64,000 nt of DNA from Entamoeba histolytica HM-1:IMSS. Its lineage: Eukaryota; Evosea; Mastigamoebida; Endamoebidae. The notes beneath the pieces were generated by a model, which did not search any database, was not told the origin of the DNA, and was given only the letters and a program-made list of their open reading frames with translations. Positions within the stretch are counted from its first letter, which is position 1; each line of letters begins with the position of its first letter. Where the stretch lies: contig NW_001914899.1 in NCBI RefSeq assembly GCF_000208925.1, positions 8,829 to 72,828 of the forward strand, written 5' to 3'. The position numbers were made by a program, and so were the translations under genes. Below, in pieces: positions 10,406 to 21,523 of this stretch.

Positions 10406-11003
10406 ATGTCCTTGAACCAACAAACCTGTAAACTGGTTGTTTTTGGAAGTTATTTTGAAGTAGGTAGATCATCTATTATACTTAGATTTGTCTTAGACAA
10501 ATTTGTTGAAAGATATGAACCCACTTTAGATGATACTTTTACAAAAGAACTTCAGATAGAAGATGAGACAATAAAATTACAAATATTTGACATTGTAGAC
10601 ACAACTAGTTATGATTCATGGAGAGCGTTCAATATAAGAACAGAGAGATGGATTTATAATAATATATTCTATTACATCAAAAGAATCATTTGAAGAAATG
10701 AAAGGAATTTATAAAGAAATTTATCGAGTTAAAGACAAAGATGAGAATGAAGTAATTCCAATTATTATAGTTGGAAATAAATGTGACTTAGAAAATGAAA
10801 GACAGGTAACGAAAGAAGACGGTATAGAATATGCAGATAGTGTCAAATGTCCATTTCTTGAATGCAGTGCTAAAACAAATGAAAACATTAATCAAATCTT
10901 TGACATAATAACAAGAAATGTACTTAGACATAAATATTCTACAGAAGAAGAAATCTGGACAATAGAAAAACCTAAAAAAGAGAAGGGGTGTTGTTTATTT
11001 TGA
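10406..11003 (+). pseudogene. Ras-family GTPase gene broken by a frameshift
   Basis: Two overlapping reading frames together spell a whole Ras-like protein with a C-terminal CCLF prenylation box. The first frame (10406-10693) carries a weakened P-loop (GSYFEVGRSS, with Arg in place of the catalytic Lys), the effector-like FVERYEPT and a damaged DxxG region (DIVDTT). Near 10641-10650 one extra base shifts the frame; the plus-one frame then reads GFIIIYSITSKESFEE, and continues with VGNKCDLENERQV and ECSAK, which are intact. There is no GTTTG donor at the break, so an intron does not explain it. The broken P-loop and switch II suggest true decay rather than a sequencing slip. The gene resembles Ras more than Rab. 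Confidence 0.75.
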
Positions 11004-11840
11004 AGAAATGGTGGATAGATTTTATTAAGTGTTAAAATAAAGTTATTTTAATTGTTATTCTTATATTTTTTTTAACGTTTATTTTTTATTATTAGTAACT
11101 TTTTTATAGAAGTTATTCATTGTATTGTGTTTATATTATCATAAAGCAATGACTTTATTAAAAGACAGACTTTACTCATTTTAAATTTTGTTAGAGTAAT
11201 AACATATAAAACGACATATAAGTTATTTATACTTACCTTAAATAAATTTTCTTTTTGACTCTACAAAGAAAATTATATTTTAGTCTTTTATTATATTATT
11301 ATACCACATTTATAATTCAAATTTTTAAATAAATTTAGTAGAATAATAGTTTCATTAATTTATTATTAATTTAATGAGAAAATAATATATTTTAATTTCA
11401 TTTATATTTAATACATTATTTGATTTTTTCAAGAATTATAATAAACAAACAACAAATGATTCTTCAATATATAAAGTAATATGAAAATTGATTCTGTTTT
11501 AATAATATAATGTTATTTATTGAAAAATAATTTTTTAATTGTAGAAAAAAATAGTATTTTGAAATATCCTTTAAGATTTTTATTTAAAAAAATTGAATTG
11601 TCATTAGTTGTATTAAGACTATTGAATATTCACTACTTTGAATAGAATAAATGAAGCTACACATAAAAAGAAGAATATTTAAAGATTAGTAAATAATGAT
11701 TTTAATAAAGTCTTAATATTAAATTAATTCTAAAATAAATTTAAATAGTATTAAATTCATTTGTATATAAAAACTTCTTTATATTCAATATTTGAAACAT
11801 CTTTTTTTCATAAATAATAGAAAATAATAATAATAAAGAA
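11004..11840. other. Intergenic, about 0.8 kb, no gene seen
   Basis: This A/T-rich spacer lies between the broken Ras gene and the 3' end of the ubiquitin protease. I find no open frame of gene-like composition, tRNA or long repeat. Confidence 0.6.
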
Positions 11841-13704
11841 TTATTCAATGAGACGATAATACAATACATAAGCATCATCAGAACCAGTTGGTACCTCTTC
11901 TAATTTAGTTACTTTTTCATCATCAAATCTATACCAATCAGTACCAACTTTACAGTCAGCGTAATAATGTCCTTTATCTATTTTTCCTTGATGATTCTAT
12001 GATGTGAATAAGATTATTTTATAGAATAATAGAAAAGAATGAACAGAATGATAATAACAAACAACAATACCAAATAAATCATAAAGAATTGGTTCTTTAA
12101 AACTTGTATTTGAAACATATTCTTTAAGGTCAAATTTAAAAGGAGGAAATACAACACGTTCATAAGTTTTAATTTGTTCATATTTCTCTGTAAATTCAAA
12201 TCTTTTTAATTGAAAAATAAGAACTTGAGGTGGACGCCAAATTGTAACATCAACTTCTGCTTTAACATTTTTCTTACAAGAGTCACAAAACCAATCAATA
12301 GTTTCAAATGAATCACCATGAGTAAATAAAGTTAAACATGCAAATATACTTACTGCAGTAGTTTGTAATCTTTGATTATTTGTAATTTTATAACTTTCAC
12401 AAATGATTTGTTCATCAATAATATCATTTTCTTCACAATCATAACTAACATATAACTCTTTTGTTTTTGTTATTAACTCTTCTAATTTCATATCTTCTTT
12501 TAAACTACATCCAGTACATCCAATACGTTCTCCACAAAGTTTACATTGTTTTCCTTCTTCATCAACAATACAAATTCTATTATTCTCCATTTTCATCCAT
12601 TCCATTCGTTTTTCAATTTTTCTTTTTAATTCTTTAATTGTACAATTTTGTTTAATACAAATAAGAAATGGAATATTATGAAGAACAACAACGTTTTCAT
12701 TTTTTATAACTCTAATAAAGATAATAACTTTAATTTCTTTACTTGAATCAATTTCATACCCAACAATCTTATCATAATTAATCAAACTTAATTTCCCTTC
12801 ATTTATTAATCTCCTTTTTCCTTTTCCATTTTTTTGTAATACATAAAATGCTAATTGATCTATACAAATATTAATTTCTTGATTTCCAATTGCTTTGGGT
12901 ATTTGATTTTTAATTTCATTTATATCCACTGAAACACTAACAAGTACTTTACATAGAATAGGTTTCCCTTGCTTACAAACGATAATTAATGGTACAAACC
13001 CTCGTTGTCTTCCTATAGATGGTATTGTTAATGAAATACAATTAAATGGATCAAATGATTCACTTGAATATCCACATTCACAACATGTAATTTTTTGTTG
13101 TTGTTGTCCACTAAATGTATGAGTAATAATTGAATTGTTTTCTTGAAGATATTTATTCCAAATACAATCAGCAAATTCAGATGGTGTTTTTTCTAATTTA
13201 ATACGTGTTGGTGTTCCAACCATTATTTCATTTGTGTTATTTCTCAATAAATCCATATTTAATTCTTCTAGCAATACTAATGTAAATTCTTGTGCGTCTT
13301 GTTGGTTATGTCCTCTAAACTGTTCGTATTTGTCACTAATTAAATCTTTTAATGCTTTGGGGGTTACAACAACATAGTCATTTGACCATAATGCTTTTAT
13401 AACTGAAAAAAAGGCTAAAGCAATCTTTGTCTATTAGTTTATTTATTCTCATTTAAATAAATTTAAAACAAACATTATTGTCATATAAGGTTTTATCTCC
13501 CGGTTTTAAACTCTTTACAAATGGTGTTGGAAATTGATATGCAAAAGACTGTATAATATCACAATGAGCTAAACATTGTAATGGACTATTCAAATAACAA
13601 GTATTTCCTAAATTATATAACCCACATGTTCCTCCTTCTATTGGATGTGGTGATCTTGAATGCTCATCACAAGAACTTAAGATCCGTTTAATATATCTTG
13701 TCAT
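11841..13704 (-). CDS. Ubiquitin carboxyl-terminal hydrolase (USP family), three exons
   Basis: Exons 13704-13474, 13430-12063 and 11996-11841 give 584 residues; introns of 43 and 66 bases (13431-13473 and 11997-12062) both run GTTTGT to TAG and keep frame. USPs are thiol proteases that remove ubiquitin from proteins. The Cys box is [13 protein letters not shown] with Cys36; exon 2 begins the knuckle and has the QQDAQEF motif; zinc-ribbon cysteines are seen in CCECG and CDSCKK; the His box lies in exon 3 (KGHYYADC, His543), followed by the family ending AYVLYYR. A ubiquitin-like insert with an extra Cys cluster ([10 protein letters not shown]) lies between the zinc pairs. I start at the ATG 13704; the frame extends six codons upstream only to a TTG. 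The substrate is unknown. Confidence 0.92.
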
Positions 13705-13942
13705 TCTTTTTTTAATAATCAATAAATGATGACTTTGAAGTTTTTATATTTATTTTTTTGGTTGTTTTGCTCTCTCATTAAAAATTTTTGTTATTAATAT
13801 CATCAATATTTCTTTTTTTTTTTTTTTTTGAAGAGAAATTTTTAATAAAAAAATTAATAATATAATTATAATTAAAAATTATTAGAATAACTTCAAAAAA
13901 AAACAAACTCTGTTTAAATTTCAAGTAAATTAAAGAAGTAAG

Positions 13943-14341
13943 ATGTCAAAGGATGGAAGAACGTCAATTTCTCGAGCAAAACGATTATCAATGATTCCAA
14001 CATTGTCTCTAAAAAAAACAGAAATAAGTAATGACCCCAAAAAATTTGCTCATTTATCATTCAGTGAAGAGTTTCATAACAATGTCCATGAAGAAAAAAT
14101 CACGGTTGAAATTGATTTGTACTTTGGTGAAAAAATCAATCACGAATCTTCGACAGGTGAAACTATTAGTAATCTAATCAAGTTTTGCGAAGCAAAATAT
14201 GATTTACCAAAAGACGAAATGGTTATGACATACAAAGAAAATTTTTTATTACCGTGTTTATCATTAGCTGATATTCCTGATCTCCTTAATGACAAACACC
14301 CAGTAATCATAGCAATGAAAGACCCCCATTGTAAAAATTGA
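13943..14341 (+). CDS. Hypothetical protein with a possible beta-grasp domain
   Basis: A 132-residue protein with a basic N terminus (repeated Ser/Arg/Lys) and a compact second half (about 52-125). That half alternates strand and helix like a ubiquitin-like or Ras-association fold: ITVEIDLYF, a turn, a helix around NLIKFCEAKY, then HPVIIAMK as a final strand. That is a guess from pattern, not a family match. It ends 106 bases before the small GTPase gene on the same strand; a link is tempting but unproven. The ATG has a normal short leader. Confidence 0.65.
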   Translation: MSKDGRTSISRAKRLSMIPTLSLKKTEISNDPKKFAHLSFSEEFHNNVHEEKITVEIDLYFGEKINHESSTGETISNLIKFCEAKYDLPKDEMVMTYKENFLLPCLSLADIPDLLNDKHPVIIAMKDPHCKN

Positions 14342-14447
14342 TGTCTTTTTAAATTTTTGTGTGGAGTATAATTTATATAAAAAAGAAAAACATTCACAAA
14401 ATTTAATCTTTGATTACTTTTTAGTTATATTTTAAAAACCTGAGTTA

Positions 14448-15077
14448 ATGAGTATAGACCTTGCAGTTAATATTTGTGTTGTTGGTGAACCTGACGTAGG
14501 AAAAACTACTTTTGTTAGAGTAATTAAAGAAGGAATCTTTTATGAAGATTATATCTCCACTGATATCAAAACATACTACGAATATGAAAGGACAATTAAT
14601 GACATTCGGTTTCATGGAGATATAATTGATTTTTCAGGACATGAATTGATTGATGGAAATAAAACTTATTTTCCTCCTTTTTTGGATGGAAAAATTCATA
14701 TTGCTGCTGGGTCTGCCTCAGACCAATCAAGTATCAAATATGCTATCATGTTACTTCAACAGTCAATAGAAGAAAAAGCTGAAGGACTTAAAATTTGTTT
14801 AATCCTTAAAACTGATTTGGCAAAGACATATGATTTAACTGAAGTTAAACAATTCATTAATGAACATAATGGAATGTTAATCCAATTAGACTGTCATGAT
14901 ATTTCATCAGTAAACAAATCATTTACACAAATACTGACTAAGTATAGTCAGGTAATGAGTCTTTTTGAAAAAAAGGATTTACCAAGCATGAAAATAGGTG
15001 GTAAAAGTAAAGACAAAAGAAAGGATCAAAAAAGAAAAAATAAAAAAAAAGGTAAAGGTGGTTGTTTTTTGTGCTAG
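14448..15077 (+). CDS. Divergent Ras/Rab-like small GTPase with a C-terminal CaaX-like box
   Basis: This 209-residue protein begins with a sound P-loop (GEPDVGKTT, Lys19) on a Ras-like first strand (VNICVVG). The usual DTAGQE of switch II is replaced by DFSGHE, and the base-reading NKxD appears only as LKTD, with no clear SAK motif. The tail is very basic (KSKDKRKDQKRKNKKKGKGG) and ends CFLC, which looks like a prenylation site next to a polybasic membrane patch. It should bind GTP, but specificity and hydrolysis may differ from normal Ras. The whole reading frame is open, unlike the broken Ras gene at 10.4 kb. Confidence 0.8.
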   Translation: MSIDLAVNICVVGEPDVGKTTFVRVIKEGIFYEDYISTDIKTYYEYERTINDIRFHGDIIDFSGHELIDGNKTYFPPFLDGKIHIAAGSASDQSSIKYAIMLLQQSIEEKAEGLKICLILKTDLAKTYDLTEVKQFINEHNGMLIQLDCHDISSVNKSFTQILTKYSQVMSLFEKKDLPSMKIGGKSKDKRKDQKRKNKKKGKGGCFLC

Positions 15078-17310
15078 TAGAAGATATATTTATTTCTTTT
15101 AAAAGGATTTTTGAAAATATGTAAGTTTTAATTGGTTTGGAAAAGGTTAGTTTAAAAGTCTTATAGAAAATCAACGTAATCTATAAGTTGATCAAACTGT
15201 GTTGAGGTTGTAAGCCAAAAAGTATTTCTGGTAAAGATAGAATTACGTCAATTTATTTTAATAGGAATAATTTTGTATTGAATTAGAAATTAGAATAAAC
15301 CGATTTAATGAAAATAAATAACAGTCCCAATTCAACCGAATTTTATTAAACTACTATTTAATATTTTTTTCTAACATAACAACATTTATTTTTAAAATAA
15401 GATACTCTTTGAAGTAGAATAGCTAATCAATGAATTAACCATTTCTTTTTACTGTTAATATCTTACAAAAAGTATAAAATAATATCTAATTCCTTAGAAA
15501 CAAAAGTTGAGAATTTGATGTATTTAATAGAATGATAGAGACATAGTATTGATTCATGCAAGTCTAATCAATTAACCAATAAGTTTTGTCATTGCATAAC
15601 TAAAAATAGAAAACTAACAATAATGTGAAAAAGGTAGAATCTACTGGTTTAAATAAATATGAAAATCAAATACAGTTATATGAGTGGAATTAAAAAAAGA
15701 TTGTAAAACACTCTAATTACATCTTTTAAAAAAAATATAATTAACAAAAGTGATAGTTAAAAAAATGTAAAAATTTAATAAAAGAAGATAGGATGAAAGA
15801 CAAGTTTAGTACAGCAACTCTCCATTTAAATAATTTTAGAGAAATATAAAATGGCTATAATATCAATTAACTTCTAAAACATTTTCATTACAGTTCAATA
15901 AGAATAATTCACATTAAGAAGAAAGAATATAAATGAAATATTAAACAATGAATAAATACAATAAAACAATACTAAACTATAAACAACCAACTTTAATTTA
16001 TCAATTTCAAATAATTGATATATTCTACTATGACAAATATTGAAATTCAATCATTCATATTTGATTTATTTTTTATTTAGTTGTTGTATTTTAGTTCATT
16101 TGAAAAAGTAACAGACAATTTGTTATTTTAATAAATAATAAGAAAGAAAAGAAATATATTTATTGTCATTTCTTCTTTCTTCAATGTTATTTCTGCTATA
16201 TTCGTTTTACTTGTTATTTTTAACTCGTAGTCACTTCTTCTTTATATTCATTGTATTTTTATTCTATTATATTTCTGTTTATTTCATTATTTATTATTAA
16301 ATTATATTTCAAACATTATCTAACAAATTTATTGTTATTATTAACATTGTTTCATTCATTATCATTTCTTTTATTTCATCATTCAATATTCTTCAATTCT
16401 TATTATTTTTATTTACATCAAATATTTATATATTAATTATATGTTATTTTCATTTTACAATATACCACATTTGTTGGTTTTGAATGATGAATGAAATGAC
16501 AGTATTATCATTATTAGATAATGATATTCAACAAATGAACTACCACAAATATTTTTTCAATCATTTTAATAACTTTTTATTTGATTCATTCCTTTATGTC
16601 ATCATATACTTAGTTTCACTAATTAATGTTTCAAAACCATGATTTTAAAATATGTTGTATTTACATTCATCTAATTTATCATTTGTTGTTGATAAACTAT
16701 CATTGAATGAAAATGATAATAACCAATCAAATCATTTACACAACAAAACACAATAAACATGAACAAATAACACTAACACTAATATAATTTGTAATGACAA
16801 GATGTAATGGATGGTATTGATGCCATTTAATTTAGTACAAATTAGGAATATATTTCTTTGTCATATAGAATTTGTCTACATTTCCACATATATAAAAGTA
16901 TATTCATATTCATGAGTCTGAAATAATTAAATGCAAACAATGTGATTGCAAAACAGTGTATAATACAAGAAATCATAGTAAAATTGAAATGAAGTAAATA
17001 TATAATGGTTATAAGGAATTGATAATTATTTGAGTAATGAAAAAGAATATACACAATATACAAATAACATCAAAAGGGAAAGAAAGAAATAAAGAAAAAA
17101 TTAGAGAAAGTATAACAGTTAAATGTCATAAGAATGTCTTCATTATTCACATATGTTACTTCACATTCACTCTTTTCCACTTTCCCTAATATAAAACTGA
17201 GCCAAGTCAAATTCAAATCTATATTTTTGAAATAAATGTGTTATTTTAAAATGCAAAATAAGAAAATAAGAACATCAAATGAATAAGTCAAAAGAAGAGA
17301 AATTTATACA
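15078..17310. other. Intergenic, about 2.2 kb, no gene seen
   Basis: One of the emptiest stretches in the window. From about 16140 to 16450 the plus strand is T-rich like 1-630 and 25000-25700, with many ATTCATT words. Short hydrophobic frames (16251-16436 and, on the minus strand, 16842-17063) look like chance. I see no LINE, SINE, tRNA or exon signals. Confidence 0.55.
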
Positions 17311-20300
17311 TTAGTATTTTGTTAATTCAAGTTCATTTTGATGATCAAGGTCAACGGAATCTGATTCAGAGTCAGAAAAGTCAAGATAATCATGTTGATT
17401 TTGAGGAAGATGCCATGATGTTTGAAAGAAAAGATCACGTTCATGAAGAGACTTTATTGTATTATAAGTCTTAGACATATTTTTATAAGCGATTTCTTCA
17501 GTAATATGATTAGGTGAAGGGATAAATTTTCTTTTAAGATGTCTCCAAAGAAAGTCTTTTGAGAATAAAATTAAAGGAATGAGTAATACTAAAGCATAGA
17601 AAACAGGTGTTTGAAGCATTTGGATAAAGACTCTATACCAAACCCAATTATCAAAAAATGGAAATTCTTGTTGAAGTAATAATAATCCAATAAATAAAAT
17701 AATAGAAAAGCCTAAACCAATAAAATTAAGAACAGTATACCGTTTTGTAATAAAAAATACTTTTAAAGTAACAACAATAAAGATAGATACAAAAATAGTA
17801 AAAGTAAATCCATCATAATTAACAACTTTACCATCAATCAATATTGATTCATTATACATTACTACATAAGATATAAAAAATATAGTAATTGATGATAAAA
17901 TTCCATTAAGTAACCACCAACAAAATGAAATAGATGAAATATAATCTTTATTTTTATATAATTTTGGATATTTATAAATTATATATGGTGGAACATCTCT
18001 ATCAAAAATTGAAAATATTAATATTGGTAATGATGTAAATAAACTATTATATTCTATTTTAACACTTTTTGGAATTATTGTTATTCTTGAATTTCCACAA
18101 AACATATTATATATAAATTCACACATTAGAAGAATAACATTTTTATATATTAAATAAAATAATGTAATTCCTATTTGTCTATAACAATATCTTCCATGAA
18201 CTAATATTAATTTAACTAAAAATCTAAATTCTGGTATTGAATAATCCGCTATTTTTGTTGCTTCTGTTTCTTCTTCTTTGTCTTTTATTATTCCAACTCC
18301 AATATTTGCTTTATTAATCATATCTATATCATTTATTGAATCTCCAACAGCTAATACACTGTTATTTTCTCCTTCTTGAATTATTTTGACTATTTCTCCT
18401 TTTTGTTTTCTTGTACATTCACAAAATATAGCATTTTCACTATATTCTATTATTTTTTGAATCTTCTTTTTATTCTTTTCTTTTAAACAATATTCTATTG
18501 ATTCTCCATCAATAATCAAATTATTTCCTCTTTCTTTTTTATTTCTTTTTCTTATTTGATATTCTTTTTCTATTTGTTTTTCACTTTCTTCTTCATTTCT
18601 TATTTTAATATTAGTTGTTATTCTTTCTTTATTGATTATTCCACTAGACTTCCCAACATTTATTGCTCTTTCTCTTTTATCTCCTGTAACCATCCATACT
18701 TTAATTCCTGCTTCTTGAAATTTTTTAATACTTTCTTTTACTCCTTTCTCTAATTCTTCTTCAACACATGTAACGCCAATTAACATTAAATCTTTTTCTA
18801 TTTCTTCCTCTTTTTCTCCTTTTTCTACCCATTCAATATATTCTTCTACTCTCATCTTTTTCATTCCTATAATCATCGTTAAATATCCTTCTTCATTAAA
18901 TTCTTCATTTTGTTTTAATATCTTCCCATTAATAGCTTTCATTTTGAGTCGTTCACTCATACTTTTTTCTCTTCCTTTACAATATAAACTAACCTCTTTC
19001 CCATCATACACTATTACACTTTTCTTCCCTTCTTCTCCTTCATATCTCTTTAATATTCTATACCCAATTTGTTTCTCTTTAATGTTAATCGAAATACTTT
19101 CTTCACTACTTTCAATTAGTTCAAACCCACATTCTTTACTTCCTGCAACTATTGCTAACTCTTCTTTTGTTTCACTAAAATATTCAATTTCTTCGTCGTC
19201 TTGTTTAACTTCTACTGTTTGACATATTATTAATGCTTTAAAAAATTCTTCTATAATTTTTCCTTGTTTTCCTTTTCTTTGATAGTCTTCTATAATCTCT
19301 TTTGTGTCTATTTCTACTATGTTAATTTCTTCTTCTTTTCTTTCTTTTCTTTCAATTAATCCAAGTTCTTCTTCTTCTTCACTTTCTTCATATTCTTTTT
19401 TCCCATATATTTTTCCTCCTATTGAACATTTTGTAAATACAAAATATTTACTTGTTAATGTCCCTGTTTTATCAGTTAGAATATGACTTACTCTTCCAAG
19501 TTCTTCATTTAATCCTGAATTTTTCCCTTTTACTTTTCCTTTCTTGTTTTTCATATCTTCGTCTATTTCAATATTTCTTTTTTGAAGACTTCTTGCTATT
19601 TCTATTGTAATAATCACTGATATGGGAATAATACCACTATATTCATAGATTCTTTCTAAAAATATTCTCCATCTTGTTTTTGTTGCATAATTAATATACC
19701 ATCCTCCTTTTTCTTCACCCCATCTTTTATATAACTCACTTGAAATAATTCCCATAATAAGACAAATAATTATCATTATCATTATATAATATTCTTTCAT
19801 ATTATCAATATAACTTCGTTTCTTTCTTCTTTTTTCTTTTCTCATCACTGATTTTGTTTCTTTCCCAATATAACATGCTAAAACAATAATCCTTCCTTCA
19901 CTTCTTATAATACTACCTTTCCTTATAAAGTTTTTTATTCCAACTTTTTCTTCTTCTTTTCCTATATGAACTTTCCCTTCAAATTCTTCTTCTTTTTCTT
20001 TCGGTTCTTCAATATAAAAACTCATTTCTTCTTTTCTCATTTCTTCTTCAGTCATTCTTTGTATTATTTTAATCCCTTCTTTCTTTTCTAATTCATTTCT
20101 TCCATTAGTTTCTGTTGTTTCAATACTTACTTTCCCTTGAAGAATAATACAATCACATGGAACTGTTTCATTCTCATCTAATTCAATCATATCCCCTTCT
20201 TTAATGTCTTTGATTCTTATTCTTCTTCGGCTTTCTCCTTTTATTATTACCACTTTTTCTTTAATTTCTTCTTCTTCCTTTTTAATTCTTCCATATTCTT

Positions 20301-20610
20301 CAATCCATTCTTTTATACATGTCACTGTAATTAAAACAATGAGTGGTGCAAGTGTTGTTCCTTCTTTCTCTTTGTCTATTACTCCTTCAATAATACTAAT
20401 AAGTAAAAAGTAAATAAAACTAATTCTTGTTGTTTCTTCAATACAAATCTTTATAATTATCCCTATTTTCCCATATCCTCTACTTGGTGCATAATTCTTT
20501 TTAACATGTTGTTTTGTGCTTTGTTCCATATTGACATAAATTGACCGTGTGAGGTTTTTCTCCTCTTCTTTCTCCTCTTCCCATTTTGTCATTTCAATCT
20601 CCTTCTCCAT
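17311..20610 (-). CDS. Divergent P4-type ATPase (phospholipid flippase family)
   Basis: This 1099-residue protein has the P4 layout: an N-terminal cytosolic part, two membrane helices, the A domain, two more helices with PISVIITIEIARSLQ (the flippase TM4 motif), then P and N domains and six C-terminal helices. The phosphorylated Asp380 lies in LTDKTGTLTSKYFVFTKC, clearly P4 in style, and MVTGDKRERAINVG is present. Two motifs are changed: the A-domain DGET reads NGRN, which removes the Glu needed for dephosphorylation, and the hinge GDGxND reads GDSIND. KGAD reads KGRE. The cytosolic domains are packed with Glu, Lys and Arg (GAA, AAA and AGA codons). P4 pumps move lipids to the cytosolic leaflet; whether this one cycles normally is in doubt. 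Confidence 0.88.
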   Translation of the reverse strand: MEKEIEMTKWEEEKEEEKNLTRSIYVNMEQSTKQHVKKNYAPSRGYGKIGIIIKICIEETTRISFIYFLLISIIEGVIDKEKEGTTLAPLIVLITVTCIKEWIEEYGRIKKEEEEIKEKVVIIKGESRRRIRIKDIKEGDMIELDENETVPCDCIILQGKVSIETTETNGRNELEKKEGIKIIQRMTEEEMRKEEMSFYIEEPKEKEEEFEGKVHIGKEEEKVGIKNFIRKGSIIRSEGRIIVLACYIGKETKSVMRKEKRRKKRSYIDNMKEYYIMIMIIICLIMGIISSELYKRWGEEKGGWYINYATKTRWRIFLERIYEYSGIIPISVIITIEIARSLQKRNIEIDEDMKNKKGKVKGKNSGLNEELGRVSHILTDKTGTLTSKYFVFTKCSIGGKIYGKKEYEESEEEEELGLIERKERKEEEINIVEIDTKEIIEDYQRKGKQGKIIEEFFKALIICQTVEVKQDDEEIEYFSETKEELAIVAGSKECGFELIESSEESISINIKEKQIGYRILKRYEGEEGKKSVIVYDGKEVSLYCKGREKSMSERLKMKAINGKILKQNEEFNEEGYLTMIIGMKKMRVEEYIEWVEKGEKEEEIEKDLMLIGVTCVEEELEKGVKESIKKFQEAGIKVWMVTGDKRERAINVGKSSGIINKERITTNIKIRNEEESEKQIEKEYQIRKRNKKERGNNLIIDGESIEYCLKEKNKKKIQKIIEYSENAIFCECTRKQKGEIVKIIQEGENNSVLAVGDSINDIDMINKANIGVGIIKDKEEETEATKIADYSIPEFRFLVKLILVHGRYCYRQIGITLFYLIYKNVILLMCEFIYNMFCGNSRITIIPKSVKIEYNSLFTSLPILIFSIFDRDVPPYIIYKYPKLYKNKDYISSISFCWWLLNGILSSITIFFISYVVMYNESILIDGKVVNYDGFTFTIFVSIFIVVTLKVFFITKRYTVLNFIGLGFSIILFIGLLLLQQEFPFFDNWVWYRVFIQMLQTPVFYALVLLIPLILFSKDFLWRHLKRKFIPSPNHITEEIAYKNMSKTYNTIKSLHERDLFFQTSWHLPQNQHDYLDFSDSESDSVDLDHQNELELTKY

Positions 20611-21523
20611 CTCTCTATCTTTGTTTATCTTTGTTTCTATCTTTTTTTTCTTTTTTTTTTCTCATTTTCTGAACTGTTTCTCTTCATCTCTTATTCTACT
20701 TGATTATCTAAACTTGACTCACTCCTTTTTTCAACTACCCTAATTCGGCTATTTCTCACAATGTCTCTGTGAATCATTTCAGTAATCTCGCACTAGTTCA
20801 TGGTTTTTCAACTATTTCATATTCAACAATATCCGAAATGAATAAAATCTACTTTACTCATGACTCTAACTTCTCTTTGATGAAAATGAAATATGGTAGT
20901 CAGTGACATATTAATAACAATGATGAATTATGTAGAAATGACGTTCATTCGTGACATTGCAATAAGTCATCTGAAATAGTCATTTCAAAGACAATACACT
21001 ATAACAATCAAATTAATTGACGTGATAATTCCTTCGTATTCAAGTTCTTATTTGTATATTCTTTCATTTGCTTCTAATGATTGGGTGATAATATTAATTA
21101 TTACTTTTATATTACTCTCCTTTTTATTTCTTATTGAAACGTTTCATTCCATGTTCTTCTTATGTTTATTCTTTTGTCCATTTAATGGTCAATTATTATT
21201 CATTTTTTTCCATTGTGAATTTTGTAGTCTTCTTATCAATCTTCACACACCAAAACCTATTTTATTCACTCATGCTTCATACCAATCACATCAAAAACAA
21301 TCCTTGCTCGTGATAAATCACTTTGGATTTTTTTTTTGTTATTGAATTTGTGTTTAAAGTGATGTAAAAATAAATAGAGGAAAGAAGAGGGAAAACCCCC
21401 GATACTACAGGGATAAATGATGAGAAGAAATAGAAATAAAGAAATAGTAAAAATATAAAAAGATTATAATAAGTAAAAAAAGAAGAAAAAAAAGAAGAAA
21501 AAAGGAAGAAGAAGAAAAGAAGC
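20611..21523. other. Intergenic, T-rich, divergent upstream region
   Basis: This region separates the starts of the P4-ATPase (minus) and the RNA-binding protein (plus). Pyrimidine runs occupy 20611-20740. A 107-codon frame at 21022-21345 is F/L/I/S-rich and is not convincing. A purine-rich leader (about 21470-21520, GAAGAAA runs) comes just before the ATG at 21524. Confidence 0.55.

Noticed and set aside
16842..17063. 73-codon minus-strand frame
   Set aside because: Hydrophobic chance frame in a gene-poor A/T-rich region.
21022..21345. 107-codon frame upstream of the RRM gene
   Set aside because: Composition follows the T-rich strand; no motif; lies in the divergent promoter region.
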